Shown in pieces: positions 1 to 8,120 of a DNA stretch of 64,000 bases. The translations under genes and the position numbers were made by a program. Location of the stretch: contig NZ_LR699554.1 in the NCBI RefSeq assembly GCF_902459535.1, positions 1,984,001-2,048,000 of the forward strand. Reading direction: 5' to 3'. Under the pieces are notes generated by a model. It was not told the DNA's origin and did no database searches. It saw only the letters and a program-made list of their open reading frames with translations. How positions within the stretch are numbered: the stretch's first letter is position 1; the number at the start of each line of letters is the position of its first letter. The DNA is from Paraburkholderia dioscoreae. Lineage in GTDB: Bacteria > Pseudomonadota > Gammaproteobacteria > Burkholderiales > Burkholderiaceae.

Positions 1-85
1 GCCGAGCCCGCCCTCGCCCGCTCCAACGACTGATTCGCGACCGCCGCAAATGAACGCCTTCAAATGAACGCTTTCTCTCGTCCAC

Positions 86-109
86 CGTTATATCTTTCCG
101 AATATATCG
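86..109. promoter_or_regulatory. candidate ModE-box-like operator 1
   Basis: An imperfect inverted repeat with 8-bp arms CGTTATAT and ATATATCG separated by 8 bases lies about 90 bases before the DUF2325 gene. The arms match 7 of 8 positions as inverted copies. The AT-rich half-sites bounded by CG resemble the E. coli ModE box as I recall it. The same 8-8-8 layout recurs at 2627 and 3776, and a ModE-like gene is adjacent. Binding is inferred. Confidence 0.5.
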
Positions 110-195
110 CCGACCACGCTCGCGCGGCAGAAGTGCGCGGCGCGCTCGGCACGCACTTTCGTTCCGCCTGACACCGAACCGGATTCGAGATTCCC

Positions 196-1548
196 ATGCA
201 TACGCCCCCGTTCCGTCTCGCCCAGCCCACGCGTCTGAAACTGTCCGGCGACGAGCTTGCCGTGACCGGCATTCGCGCCGCCGATCCGTGCTGCACGCCC
301 GCCAAGGTGTCGTTCCCGAACGCCAAACGGCGCGCGCGCCTCGCCGAACTCGACAGCCATCTGCATTGCTCGATCATCGGCACATGTCTTGGCACGCACG
401 AATTGCGCAAGCTGGTGCCCAAATTCACGGGACTCGATCGGCACGACGCGAGCGACCTCGAGATTCATCACTCGGCAGTCGAACTCGCGATCGAAGGCGG
501 CGCGGCCGCCAAAGCGCTGAACAAGCTGCTCGACGAACGTTATGCCGGCGCGATCCGCCGCTTCGACAAAGCCGCCGACGACGTCGATCTGCTCAAGCTT
601 TGGGACGAGGCGCTGAAAAGCGGCGACATTCCGCCGGCCTACTGGGCCTTGATGACGCATCCCTATGCAACCATGCCCGTGCGCCAGAAAGCGTTCGGCG
701 AATTGCACATGCTGTCGCATCTGGTGGGCGCCGCCAATCGCGCGGACATTCGCCGGTTGGTCGCACTGGAAGAGGAAAACGCCGTACTGAAAGAAAAAAT
801 CGAACGGCAGCAGAGCCGTTTGCAGGAACTCAGCCTGCAACGCGACGCGTCGATCGCCGCGCTCGACCAGCGGACCGCCCAGTTGACTGCGCAGACAAGC
901 CGTCAGACACCGGCCGACGCCACCAATCTCGAAGCCGAGGTGCAACGGCTACGAGACAAACTGGCCGATGCCGATCAGCGCGTCGCGCTGCATACCAGTC
1001 GCCGCGAAGCCGCGGAGCAGCGTGTGTTCCATGAACAGGACGCGGCGCTCGCGCTACGCAAGAGCTACGACCAGACGCTGACGCTGCTCAAGCTGGTGCA
1101 AAGCGAATGCGATGCCCTCGAGCACGCGACGCTGCACGCCGCGGACGCAGCGAGCGGAGCGGGCGCGCGCCGGACGAGCCTCGACAGTGTGCGGGGCAAA
1201 CGGATCGTGTATGTGGGCGGCAGGCCGGGCTCCAACGCCGCGCTCAAGCGCCTCGTGGAAGCGGCCGGCGGCGATCTGGTCGTGCACGACGGCGGCGTGG
1301 AAGATCGCAAAGGCCTGCTTGCCGCAGCGTTGCCGGGTGCGGATCTCGTGGTGTTTCCGGTTGATTGCGTCGACCACGATTCGATGAACACGCTCAAACG
1401 TGTGTGCGAGCGGCATCAGATCGACTATCACCCGCTGCGCACGGCAAGCGTGGCGAGCTTTGTCGAATTGATGGCCCGCCTGCACCCCGAAAACCTTGCG
1501 CAACTCGGCAATCCTCCGACTTCGGCATTTTGCCTGCGACACGGCTAG
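196..1548 (+). CDS. DUF2325 domain protein with coiled coil
   Basis: The protein has 450 residues. The C-terminal part (about 330-425) matches the DUF2325 pattern: a strand ending in YVGGRPG, later VVFPVDCVDHDSM, then a short helix before the end. That pattern suggests a Rossmann-like fold of unknown biochemical role. Residues about 190-310 are rich in Glu, Gln, Leu and Arg heptads and look like a coiled coil. The N-terminal third has a Cys/His-containing segment (around CSIIGTCLGTHELR) of unknown meaning. It sits divergent from the molybdate-type regulator and behind a ModE-box-like site, so a link to metal or oxyanion homeostasis is possible but inferred. The family name is fairly sure; the function is unknown. 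Confidence 0.8.
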   Translation: MHTPPFRLAQPTRLKLSGDELAVTGIRAADPCCTPAKVSFPNAKRRARLAELDSHLHCSIIGTCLGTHELRKLVPKFTGLDRHDASDLEIHHSAVELAIEGGAAAKALNKLLDERYAGAIRRFDKAADDVDLLKLWDEALKSGDIPPAYWALMTHPYATMPVRQKAFGELHMLSHLVGAANRADIRRLVALEEENAVLKEKIERQQSRLQELSLQRDASIAALDQRTAQLTAQTSRQTPADATNLEAEVQRLRDKLADADQRVALHTSRREAAEQRVFHEQDAALALRKSYDQTLTLLKLVQSECDALEHATLHAADAASGAGARRTSLDSVRGKRIVYVGGRPGSNAALKRLVEAAGGDLVVHDGGVEDRKGLLAAALPGADLVVFPVDCVDHDSMNTLKRVCERHQIDYHPLRTASVASFVELMARLHPENLAQLGNPPTSAFCLRHG

Positions 1549-1571
1549 GACTGCCCTGCCAGAACAAGGGT

Positions 1572-1973
1572 TCAGGAGCGGATCAGCCTGGTGAGTTCAG
1601 CGATCTGTTTGGCGCAACTTCGCTGTGCTTCGGCTTCGACGTCGCGATACAGGCGAATGATGGTCTCGCCGATCGGCGTGAGCGTGCAGCCGCCGCCGCT
1701 TTGTCCGCCCTGCTCCGAATGCGTGGCAGGCGACTTGAGCGAACGGTTCAGTTCGTCGATCAGGAGCCATGCGCGCCGGTACGACATATCGAGGCTGCGC
1801 GCCGCCGCCGAGATCGAACCGAATTCGCGCACGGCTTCGAGCAATTCGACTTTGCCCGGCCCTAAAGCGACCGCGTCTGCGCTACGAATGCGCATTCTGA
1901 AGCGCACTTCGGGGCGCGCCTTCGCGGCTTTTTTTGCCGCGGGTGCGGGTTTGGTTTTTGGGGTGTCAGCCAT
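1572..1973 (-). CDS. ModE-like regulator, DNA-binding domain only
   Basis: The protein has 133 residues from the chosen start (MADTPKTKP). A longer start at 2009 is open but adds a non-conserved lead. After a basic Ala/Lys/Pro-rich tail comes a LysR/ModE-type winged helix with LEAVREFGSISAAARSLDMS, MSYRRAWLLIDELN and the Gly-rich wing before LTPIGETIIRLY. The two C-terminal molybdate-binding (Mop/TOBE) domains of E. coli ModE (about 260 residues) are absent, so ligand sensing would need another protein or another mode. Next to it are an oxyanion-binding protein and ABC transporter, and three ModE-box-like sites. It is most likely the local molybdate-responsive repressor or activator. Confidence 0.85.
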   Translation of the reverse strand: MADTPKTKPAPAAKKAAKARPEVRFRMRIRSADAVALGPGKVELLEAVREFGSISAAARSLDMSYRRAWLLIDELNRSLKSPATHSEQGGQSGGGCTLTPIGETIIRLYRDVEAEAQRSCAKQIAELTRLIRS

Positions 1974-2088
1974 GCACGAAAGCATACACGAACCGCTTCG
2001 CGCTGCCACCTGGCCGAACCGCCATCAGCGAAGGCCTGGAATGCGGCGGACCACGACATTACACGCGCCGGCTACGGCTCGCGTGCAC

Positions 2089-2583
2089 TTACGCCAAAGA
2101 TGCCAGCACGTGTGCCTCGATTCGCGCGAGCCGTTTGACATGGCGCGGCGCGGGCAGGATGTCCGATCCGGAAAACAGAATCGGCGCGCCCTCTTCAGCG
2201 TCGAGCGCACGGCCGCCGCATTCGTAGGCGACCATCACGTTCTCGCCCACGGGCGTGTTGAAGAGTTCGTGCCATGAAAACGTCACGACATAGCCGTCAT
2301 GTCCCACAGCGACGAATACCGTGCGCTTGAATTCGCCCGGCACGCTATCCGGCAGACCCGCTTCCGTGATGAGCGTGGTCAGACGCACGCCGCGATACGG
2401 CTCGACACTGCGGATAAAGCGGTTCGTCGTATAGCAACGCAGATCGAACGGCGTGGCCACCACGCTTTCGTAGCGTCTGAGCTGATCAAGATCGAACGAA
2501 AGCGGCCGCCGGAATCGTCCGCTCAGCACGAGCGCGCCTGCAACGGCGGGCGCGGCAATCACATTCACATTTACACTATCCAT
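2089..2583 (-). CDS. molybdopterin-dependent oxidoreductase-like protein
   Basis: The protein has 164 residues, in the size range of stand-alone proteins with the sulfite-oxidase-type molybdopterin-binding fold. The segment LDQLRRYESVVATPFDLRCYT, then RGVRLTTLITEAGL, GHDGYVVTFSWHELFN and the late GAPILFSGSDILPAPRHVKRLARI follow the usual order of that fold. A cysteine is present in DLRCYTTN, but whether it ligates Mo is uncertain because related short proteins often lack cofactor. There is no clear signal peptide. A GGAGATAA ribosome site precedes the ATG. It is divergent from the lipoprotein gene with a ModE-box-like site between them. It could bind molybdopterin or serve as a non-catalytic homologue. 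Confidence 0.7.
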   Translation of the reverse strand: MDSVNVNVIAAPAVAGALVLSGRFRRPLSFDLDQLRRYESVVATPFDLRCYTTNRFIRSVEPYRGVRLTTLITEAGLPDSVPGEFKRTVFVAVGHDGYVVTFSWHELFNTPVGENVMVAYECGGRALDAEEGAPILFSGSDILPAPRHVKRLARIEAHVLASLA

Positions 2584-2626
2584 CTGCGGTTATCTCCAGC
2601 ATCGACGCCCGAGCGGCCTGTTCACT

Positions 2627-2650
2627 CGTTATGTCCGTGTGTATATTACG
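2627..2650. promoter_or_regulatory. candidate ModE-box-like operator 2
   Basis: CGTTATGT, 8 bases, ATATTACG lies in the divergent region between the oxidoreductase-like gene and the lipoprotein gene. The arms match 6 of 8 as inverted copies. The spacing and outer CG ends equal those at 86 and 3776. A looser AT-rich run (CTATATCG, ACATATCGG) follows at 2691-2711. Confidence 0.45.
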
Positions 2651-2807
2651 CTTCGATGGCTGCCTGCGCGCAAAACCGCCCCGATACGCACTATATCGCC
2701 GGACATATCGGTTGATCGGCCGGCCTCATCCCGATTCATCACAGTCACGGCACGCGTGGGCGCGCTGGCATGCGGCCAGTGTTCTGCGGGCCGGTTCAGG
2801 AGATCAC

Positions 2808-3734
2808 ATGCGCTTCTCACCCGCCTGGCAACGCACCACGCGCCTCGCTCTCGTCAGCCTCGGCCTGATCGCAGCGCTCGCCGGTTGCGGCGGCGACGAG
2901 GTCACTGTCGTGCCGCAAAAGATCGCCGTTGGCGCGTCGCCGAACGGCATTGCGGTGCGCGCGGCGGACGGTGCCGTCTTCATCACCGACGACCAGACCA
3001 GCAGCGTGCTCTCCTCGCCCGATGGCCGTACATTCGCGCACTATGCGAGCGTGCCGGCGGTGGCCGGCCAGTCGAACAGCCTGAGCCAGTTGAGCTTCGC
3101 CGACGCTTCCGCGCTGATGATCGAGCGCTTCGGTTTGGGCACCGCAAGCGCGGTGTTCAGCATTACGGGCGCCGATACGATCGCGGCACTCAGCGGTCCG
3201 GATCCGGCGCGACGCCGCCTCGGTCTGATCTCGATCGGCTCGAACCGCCTGCTCTCGACGTGGTTCATCAAGAACGGCAGCAATCCTCCGCAAGGCGGCC
3301 TCAGCCTCATTACTTACGATCCCATCGCCCATACGGCGGTCGAACGCGATCTGCTCAGCGGCTTGGGCAAGCCGGTCGGGATCGCCGTATCGGGCGACGC
3401 GCTCTATGTCTCGGACCAGGCCAACAACGACATCGTCAAGGCGAGTCTGAGCGCGCTGCTCGGCGGATCCCAGGCCGTCGCGCCGAACGGCACGTTCGCG
3501 CAGATCAACAGCCCGGACCTGATGGCCGTCGACGCAAGCGGCACGCTGTACACCAAATGCAACGCCACCGGCCTGTGCCGGATCGCGCCGGACGGCACGA
3601 TCAGCGTGCTTGCAAACGACTTTCAGGACGCCCGCGGCGTGGCCGTCGATGCGCCGCGCGGCCGGCTGTACGCGATCGACCGCGCCGCCAGCGCGAACGG
3701 CACCAGCTACGTGCGGACATTCCCGCTCAATTGA
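2808..3734 (+). CDS. beta-propeller (NHL/SMP-30-like) lipoprotein
   Basis: The protein has 308 residues from the ATG that follows CAGGAGATCAC, a good ribosome site. The reading frame stays open further upstream but without a comparable site. Residues 1-26 are a lipoprotein signal peptide with the lipobox LAGC, placing the acylated cysteine at 27. The rest consists of repeated strands such as PNGIAVRAADGAVFITD, KPVGIAVSGDALYVSD, DLMAVDASGTLYT and ARGVAVDAPRGRLYAID, typical of NHL-type propeller blades. It probably sits on the inner face of the outer membrane or in the periplasm and binds a ligand or protein. No catalytic residues can be named. It lies between two ModE-box-like sites. Confidence 0.75.
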   Translation: MRFSPAWQRTTRLALVSLGLIAALAGCGGDEVTVVPQKIAVGASPNGIAVRAADGAVFITDDQTSSVLSSPDGRTFAHYASVPAVAGQSNSLSQLSFADASALMIERFGLGTASAVFSITGADTIAALSGPDPARRRLGLISIGSNRLLSTWFIKNGSNPPQGGLSLITYDPIAHTAVERDLLSGLGKPVGIAVSGDALYVSDQANNDIVKASLSALLGGSQAVAPNGTFAQINSPDLMAVDASGTLYTKCNATGLCRIAPDGTISVLANDFQDARGVAVDAPRGRLYAIDRAASANGTSYVRTFPLN

Positions 3735-3775
3735 TCCGGCAGGCAACGCCGTCACACAACGTAATGCGGTGACGT

Positions 3776-3799
3776 CGTAATATAGCGCTCTTAATAACG
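3776..3799. promoter_or_regulatory. candidate ModE-box-like operator 3
   Basis: CGTAATAT, 8 bases, TAATAACG ends 15 bases before the start of the substrate-binding protein gene, where a repressor would cover the promoter or ribosome site. The arms match 5 of 8, the weakest symmetry of the three, but the CG ends and 8-base spacing are identical. Confidence 0.45.
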
Positions 3800-3814
3800 T
3801 ATCGGGGTTATCGC

Positions 3815-4705
3815 ATGATTCGCAAGCTGCTCGCTTCTCTCGTTGCTCCACTCGTGGCCGTGACCGGCATCGTGACGGCCACGCCCGCCCTGGCGCAGGA
3901 CAACACCGTCAACGTGCTCTATGCCGGCTCGCTCGTCAATCTGATGGAGCGCAGCATCGGCCCGGCATTCGAGAAGGCTACCGGCGAGCATTTCCGCGGC
4001 TACGCGGCAGGCTCGAACAAGATCGCCAACGAGATCAAAGGCAAACTGCGCCGCGGCGACGTATTCATCAGCGCGAGCCCCAAGGTGAACGACAGCCTGA
4101 TGGGGGCCGCGAACGGCGACCACGTCACGTGGTACGTGAATTTCGCCGAATCGCCGCTGATGATCGGCTATAACCCGCAAAGCAGATTCGCCGCGCAGTT
4201 CAGGAGCAAGCGCTGGGACCAGGTGCTGCAGGAGCCGGGCATCCGGATTGGCCGCACCGATCCGAAGCTCGACCCCAAGGGCGCGTTCACCGTCGAGATG
4301 ATGAACAAGGCGGCGGCGCTCTACCATCAGCCGGATCTCGTCGAAAAGACGCTTGGCGCGGCGGACAATCCTGAGCAGGTGCTGCCCGAGGAAACCCTGG
4401 TTGGCCGCCTGCAATCCGGCCAGCTCGACGCCGGCTTCTTCTATTCCACCGAAACATCCGACCTGAAGATTCCGGCGCTCCGCCCGGCGCCCGAATTGCA
4501 GGCCAAGGCCAGCTACACGCTGACGATTCTCAACGATGCGCCAAACCGTGAAGGCGCGAGCAGCTTCGCCGACTTCCTGTTGAGCGCGAAAGGCCGCGAG
4601 CTGCTCAAGCAACATGGCGTGGACGTCGTCAAACCGACCGTGAGCGGCAACGTGCAAGCCATGCCGCCTTCGCTGCAAGCCGTGATCGACGCCGCCACGC
4701 AGTAA
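3815..4705 (+). CDS. oxyanion ABC transporter substrate-binding protein (WtpA/ModA-like)
   Basis: The protein has 296 residues. Residues 1-28 are a Sec signal peptide ending ATPALAQ. The mature part begins NTVNVLYAGSLVNLMER and continues with GEHFRGYAAGSNKIANEI, GDVFISASPKVND, the hinge segment PLMIGYNPQSRFA and RIGRTDPKLDPKGAFT. This layout is that of the tungstate/molybdate WtpA-like branch of periplasmic binding proteins. It should bind molybdate or tungstate and deliver it to the fused transporter, whose gene starts 5 bases after its stop. The ModE-box-like site just upstream fits molybdate control. Which oxyanion is preferred cannot be read from the sequence. Confidence 0.85.
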   Translation: MIRKLLASLVAPLVAVTGIVTATPALAQDNTVNVLYAGSLVNLMERSIGPAFEKATGEHFRGYAAGSNKIANEIKGKLRRGDVFISASPKVNDSLMGAANGDHVTWYVNFAESPLMIGYNPQSRFAAQFRSKRWDQVLQEPGIRIGRTDPKLDPKGAFTVEMMNKAAALYHQPDLVEKTLGAADNPEQVLPEETLVGRLQSGQLDAGFFYSTETSDLKIPALRPAPELQAKASYTLTILNDAPNREGASSFADFLLSAKGRELLKQHGVDVVKPTVSGNVQAMPPSLQAVIDAATQ

Positions 4706-4710
4706 GCGCG

Positions 4711-6573
4711 GTGAAACGCACCGCTGCGCGACCGCTCTTGTGGCTGGCGGCGCTGCTGGCCGTCTATCTGTGCGCGCCGTTTGTCGCGAGCGTGCCGCAG
4801 CTCGGCGCCGCGGACTGGGCGAACGTGGATTGGCGCGCGACGTGGTCGGCGGTCGGGGTATCGGCGGCCAGCGCCAGCGTAGCTTCGCTCGCGATTCTGC
4901 TGGGCGGCGTGCCGCTCGGCTATTTTCTGGCGCGCTCGACCTCGCGCAAAGTGGCGCTGCTCGGCTTTTTCGTGCAGTTGCCGCTGGCGCTGCCGCCGCT
5001 CACGAGCGGCGTGCTGCTGCTGTTTCTGCTCGGCCCGTATAGCTGGGTCGGTCAGTTGAGTCGCGGCATGCTGACGGATTCGTTCGCCGGCATCGTGCTC
5101 GCGGAAGTATTCGTCGCCGCACCCTTTCTGATCATTGCCGCCAAGTCCGCGTTCGCCGCCGTCGATCCGGTGCTCGACGACGTCGCCGCGACGCTCGGTC
5201 ATCGCGCCGGCAGCCGCTTCTTCCGGGTCATGTTGCCGGTTGCGTGGCCGGCGATTCGCGCCGGACTCGCGCTCGCCTGGCTGCGCGCGTTCGGCGAATT
5301 CGGCGCGACCGTGATGGTGGCCTATCACCCGTATTCGTTACCGGTCTATACGTATGTCGTATTCGGCGGCCAGGGGCTTCCGGCGATGATGCCGTTACTC
5401 CTGCCTACGCTCGCCATCGCGATCGTCTGCGCGGCGCTGTCGATCTACAGCCTTCGGCAAAAGAGCGCGCTCGAACAGACAGAAAACGGCGACGACACGC
5501 TCGAACCCGGCGCGGACCTGACGGCGAGCCGCAGTGAAACCGCCGACCTTCGCCTCGCCTTCCATTTGCAGCGCCGGCTCGGCGCGTTCGAGCTCGACAT
5601 CGCATGGACGCCCGCCACGCGGCGCCTTGCGATCATCGGGCCGTCGGGCTCGGGCAAGTCGCTGGCGCTGCGTCTGATTGCGGGACTCGAGTCCAACGCG
5701 TCGAGCAGTGTGACGCTCGGTGCGACGCGATTGGACGCGTTGCCGCCCGAGCGCAGGCAGATCGGCTATATGCCGCAAGACTACGGCCTGTTTCCGCATA
5801 TGACGGTGGCACAGCAATTGGCTTTCCCGGTCGATGCCGATCCTGCCAGCGCGCGCTACTGGCTCGACCATCTGGGCCTTGCGCAACTGGTCGCGCGCCT
5901 GCCGCATCAATTGTCGTTTGGCCAGCGCCAACGGGTGGCGCTGGCGCGAGCACTAACACGCCACAGCGAACTGCTGCTGTTCGACGAGCCGTTCGCGGCG
6001 CTGGATACGCCGCGGCGGCGCCGCTTGCAGCAGTCGCTGCGGGCCTTGCAGCGCGAGATCGCGGCGGTGACGATCATCGTCACGCACGATCCGGATGAAG
6101 CCGCCTTGCTGGCCGACGAAGTACTGGTCGTCGAACAGGGCCGCGTGCTGCAAGCGGGCTTTATCGACGCTGTGTTCGAGCGGCCCGCTTCGATGCGGGT
6201 GGCCGGTCTGCTCGGCTTGCACAACGTCGGCGAAGGGGTGATGAGCGCTTCGGGACACGTAGAGATCGCGCAGGGCTTCGTGATCGGCACGGCCGACAGC
6301 GGGCTGGCTCCCGACGCCGGCCAGCACGTCATGTGGCGCGTCTCGTCGCATGCGATTGTCGTGTCGGAGGGCGGCATGCATGCCGGCGTGGTCGACGCGG
6401 TCGAATTGCGGCGCGGCGAGCGTTATGTCCGGGTGAATATCGCCGGAGTGCGGTTCGACATTGCCGATGAAGATACCCGGCTGCGTGAAGGCGCGCCGTG
6501 CCGGGTCGATATCCGCGCTTCAGGCGTGGCCGTCTGGCAAGCGGGTGCCCCTCATCAGGCTTCGTGCGCGTGA
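4711..6573 (+). CDS. fused ABC permease/ATPase for molybdate-type oxyanion
   Basis: The protein has 620 residues and begins with GTG. Residues 1-250 are a ModB-type permease with about five or six membrane segments and an EAA loop at 158-175 (AATLGHRAGSRFFRVMLP). A linker (250-280) leads to a ModC-type ATPase with Walker A GPSGSGKS at 310-317, a signature reading LSFGQ at 401-405 instead of LSGGQ, and Walker B LLLFDEP at 421-427. Residues about 530-615 form a C-terminal TOBE-like regulatory domain. Permease and ATPase are separate proteins in most ModABC systems; here they are joined. It is operonic with the binding protein (5-base gap). Its 3' end overlaps the convergent nadV gene by 19 bases. 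Confidence 0.88.
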   Translation: MKRTAARPLLWLAALLAVYLCAPFVASVPQLGAADWANVDWRATWSAVGVSAASASVASLAILLGGVPLGYFLARSTSRKVALLGFFVQLPLALPPLTSGVLLLFLLGPYSWVGQLSRGMLTDSFAGIVLAEVFVAAPFLIIAAKSAFAAVDPVLDDVAATLGHRAGSRFFRVMLPVAWPAIRAGLALAWLRAFGEFGATVMVAYHPYSLPVYTYVVFGGQGLPAMMPLLLPTLAIAIVCAALSIYSLRQKSALEQTENGDDTLEPGADLTASRSETADLRLAFHLQRRLGAFELDIAWTPATRRLAIIGPSGSGKSLALRLIAGLESNASSSVTLGATRLDALPPERRQIGYMPQDYGLFPHMTVAQQLAFPVDADPASARYWLDHLGLAQLVARLPHQLSFGQRQRVALARALTRHSELLLFDEPFAALDTPRRRRLQQSLRALQREIAAVTIIVTHDPDEAALLADEVLVVEQGRVLQAGFIDAVFERPASMRVAGLLGLHNVGEGVMSASGHVEIAQGFVIGTADSGLAPDAGQHVMWRVSSHAIVVSEGGMHAGVVDAVELRRGERYVRVNIAGVRFDIADEDTRLREGAPCRVDIRASGVAVWQAGAPHQASCA

Positions 6574-7997
6574 GCGCGGCGCCTGATCTCCGCAAGCGAT
6601 ACATCCACCAGCAGCTTGCCGGAATCGAAGACCGTCACCAGCGCCTCTTCCCAATCGCCCTCGACCGTGTGAGCGTCCCACGCAACCGGCAGCGTGGCGG
6701 TTCGATACTCGCCGGTGTGCCGATTCACCAGCAACGTCAGCCGCCCTTTCATCGAGCGCTTTGCGGCGTCCGTAATCGGATCCTTGAGGACGTCGTGCCA
6801 CTCGTCGCCTAAACGGATCGCCGAGCATTTCATCGCGAAGCGCTGCGTGTCGCGGTTGATCTGCTGCAACAGCGCGCCGCCCATGCCGAACACGATGTTA
6901 TCCGCCGCGAAACCGGCCTGGTCCAGGGCGGCGAGGATCGCTTCGATCGAATCGGGATTCACGCCGTCGCCCTGAATCACGCGCACGTTGTTGAGCACGC
7001 GCCGCCCTTTGCCGTTCACCGCCGATCCGAACGACGCCTCTAGCGCCTGCATGGTTTGCAGTACTATCGTCCGCGGATCGCCGGAGTCGGGCCGGATCAC
7101 GAGCATGCCGCCGGAATCGAGCACCGCCTGCTTCAACTCCGTGCCCCAGACGCGGAGCGCGGCGAACAGATCGTAGGAATCGGACACCACCGAAACGATC
7201 GCGCCGGGCTTGCCGAACTGCGCAATCATGTTGCGGAACGCGTCGGTTTCGCGCTCGCGGCCCCATGAGGTGATCGTGCTGTGCTCCGCTGCCGGCACGG
7301 AAAACGCCGCCATCGTTTCGTTGTAGTAGCGGTTCGCCGCAGCCACGCCGAGCACGGTATCCGAGCCCATGAAACTGACGAGATGCGCCGCGCCGCCGAT
7401 CGCCGCCGACTCCGCGCTCGACACCCCGCGCGCGCCGAAGTCATGCAGCTTGAACGGCAATTGCGTGAGGTCGTCACTGCTCTTCAGCAGATAGCTGCGG
7501 ATCGTATTGCGCAGATGCCAGCTTTGCGTCGCCACCGTAACCGGATACCACACGCGCAGCAGCATGGTTTCCAGATACGAAGCCAGCCAGAACACCTGCG
7601 GATCGTCGCATTCGACCGTGACGAGCACGTTGTGCGTCGGCACGACCGAGCCTTCCGGCACCGCGCGAATGCGCACCGGCAGATAGCCGCCGTACTGCCC
7701 GACGACGTGGCGCCAGCCGGCTTCGTTGAACGGCTCGCCGTGCGCGGTGAAAAACGCTTTGGCCTGATCGATCATGGCCGGCGTGACCGGACGGCACAGA
7801 TATTCCTTGATCAGCATCTGCAAGCCGAAGAACAGCGTGCGATCGTAGCGCCCGCCGCGCGATTCGATGTACGAGAACATCGCCGACGCTTCGGGTGGAT
7901 ATTGCAGGTAGTGCGATGCCTTGTACGAATCCGTGTTGAGAATCGGATTGGAGAGGATCGACGCGATATCGTTGAGACCGTTGGACTCGTTTTGCAT
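6555..7997 (-). CDS. nadV: nicotinamide phosphoribosyltransferase
   Basis: The protein has 480 residues, the usual size for the NAMPT/NadV family. It transfers phosphoribose from PRPP to nicotinamide, giving NMN for NAD salvage. Visible family segments are NPILNTDSYKASHYLQYPP near the N terminus, YIESRGGRYDRTLFFGLQ, LHDFGARGVSS, the strand VIRPDSGDPRTI and IVFGMGGALLQQINRDTQ. No NMN adenylyltransferase or Nudix gene is beside it, so it is a stand-alone enzyme. It is tail-to-tail with the fused transporter gene. Upstream is a 120-base gap before the CpaE-like gene's stop; no clear promoter was picked out. Confidence 0.95.
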   Translation of the reverse strand: MQNESNGLNDIASILSNPILNTDSYKASHYLQYPPEASAMFSYIESRGGRYDRTLFFGLQMLIKEYLCRPVTPAMIDQAKAFFTAHGEPFNEAGWRHVVGQYGGYLPVRIRAVPEGSVVPTHNVLVTVECDDPQVFWLASYLETMLLRVWYPVTVATQSWHLRNTIRSYLLKSSDDLTQLPFKLHDFGARGVSSAESAAIGGAAHLVSFMGSDTVLGVAAANRYYNETMAAFSVPAAEHSTITSWGRERETDAFRNMIAQFGKPGAIVSVVSDSYDLFAALRVWGTELKQAVLDSGGMLVIRPDSGDPRTIVLQTMQALEASFGSAVNGKGRRVLNNVRVIQGDGVNPDSIEAILAALDQAGFAADNIVFGMGGALLQQINRDTQRFAMKCSAIRLGDEWHDVLKDPITDAAKRSMKGRLTLLVNRHTGEYRTATLPVAWDAHTVEGDWEEALVTVFDSGKLLVDVSLAEIRRRAHAHEA

Positions 7998-8120
7998 GGG
8001 CGATGCGGCGCTGACGGAGCGCTCTCGAAAGTGATCGGGCGGGTTGGACTTTCACCCAGATCATGCCACGGGCGTGCGGATTACCTACTAACGTAGCAGA
8101 TCCCGCCTGAACGGCTGAGT

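Noticed and set aside
1..33. Open frame ending in TGA at the left edge
   Set aside because: Only ten codons are visible; it may be the tail of an upstream gene but cannot be supported.
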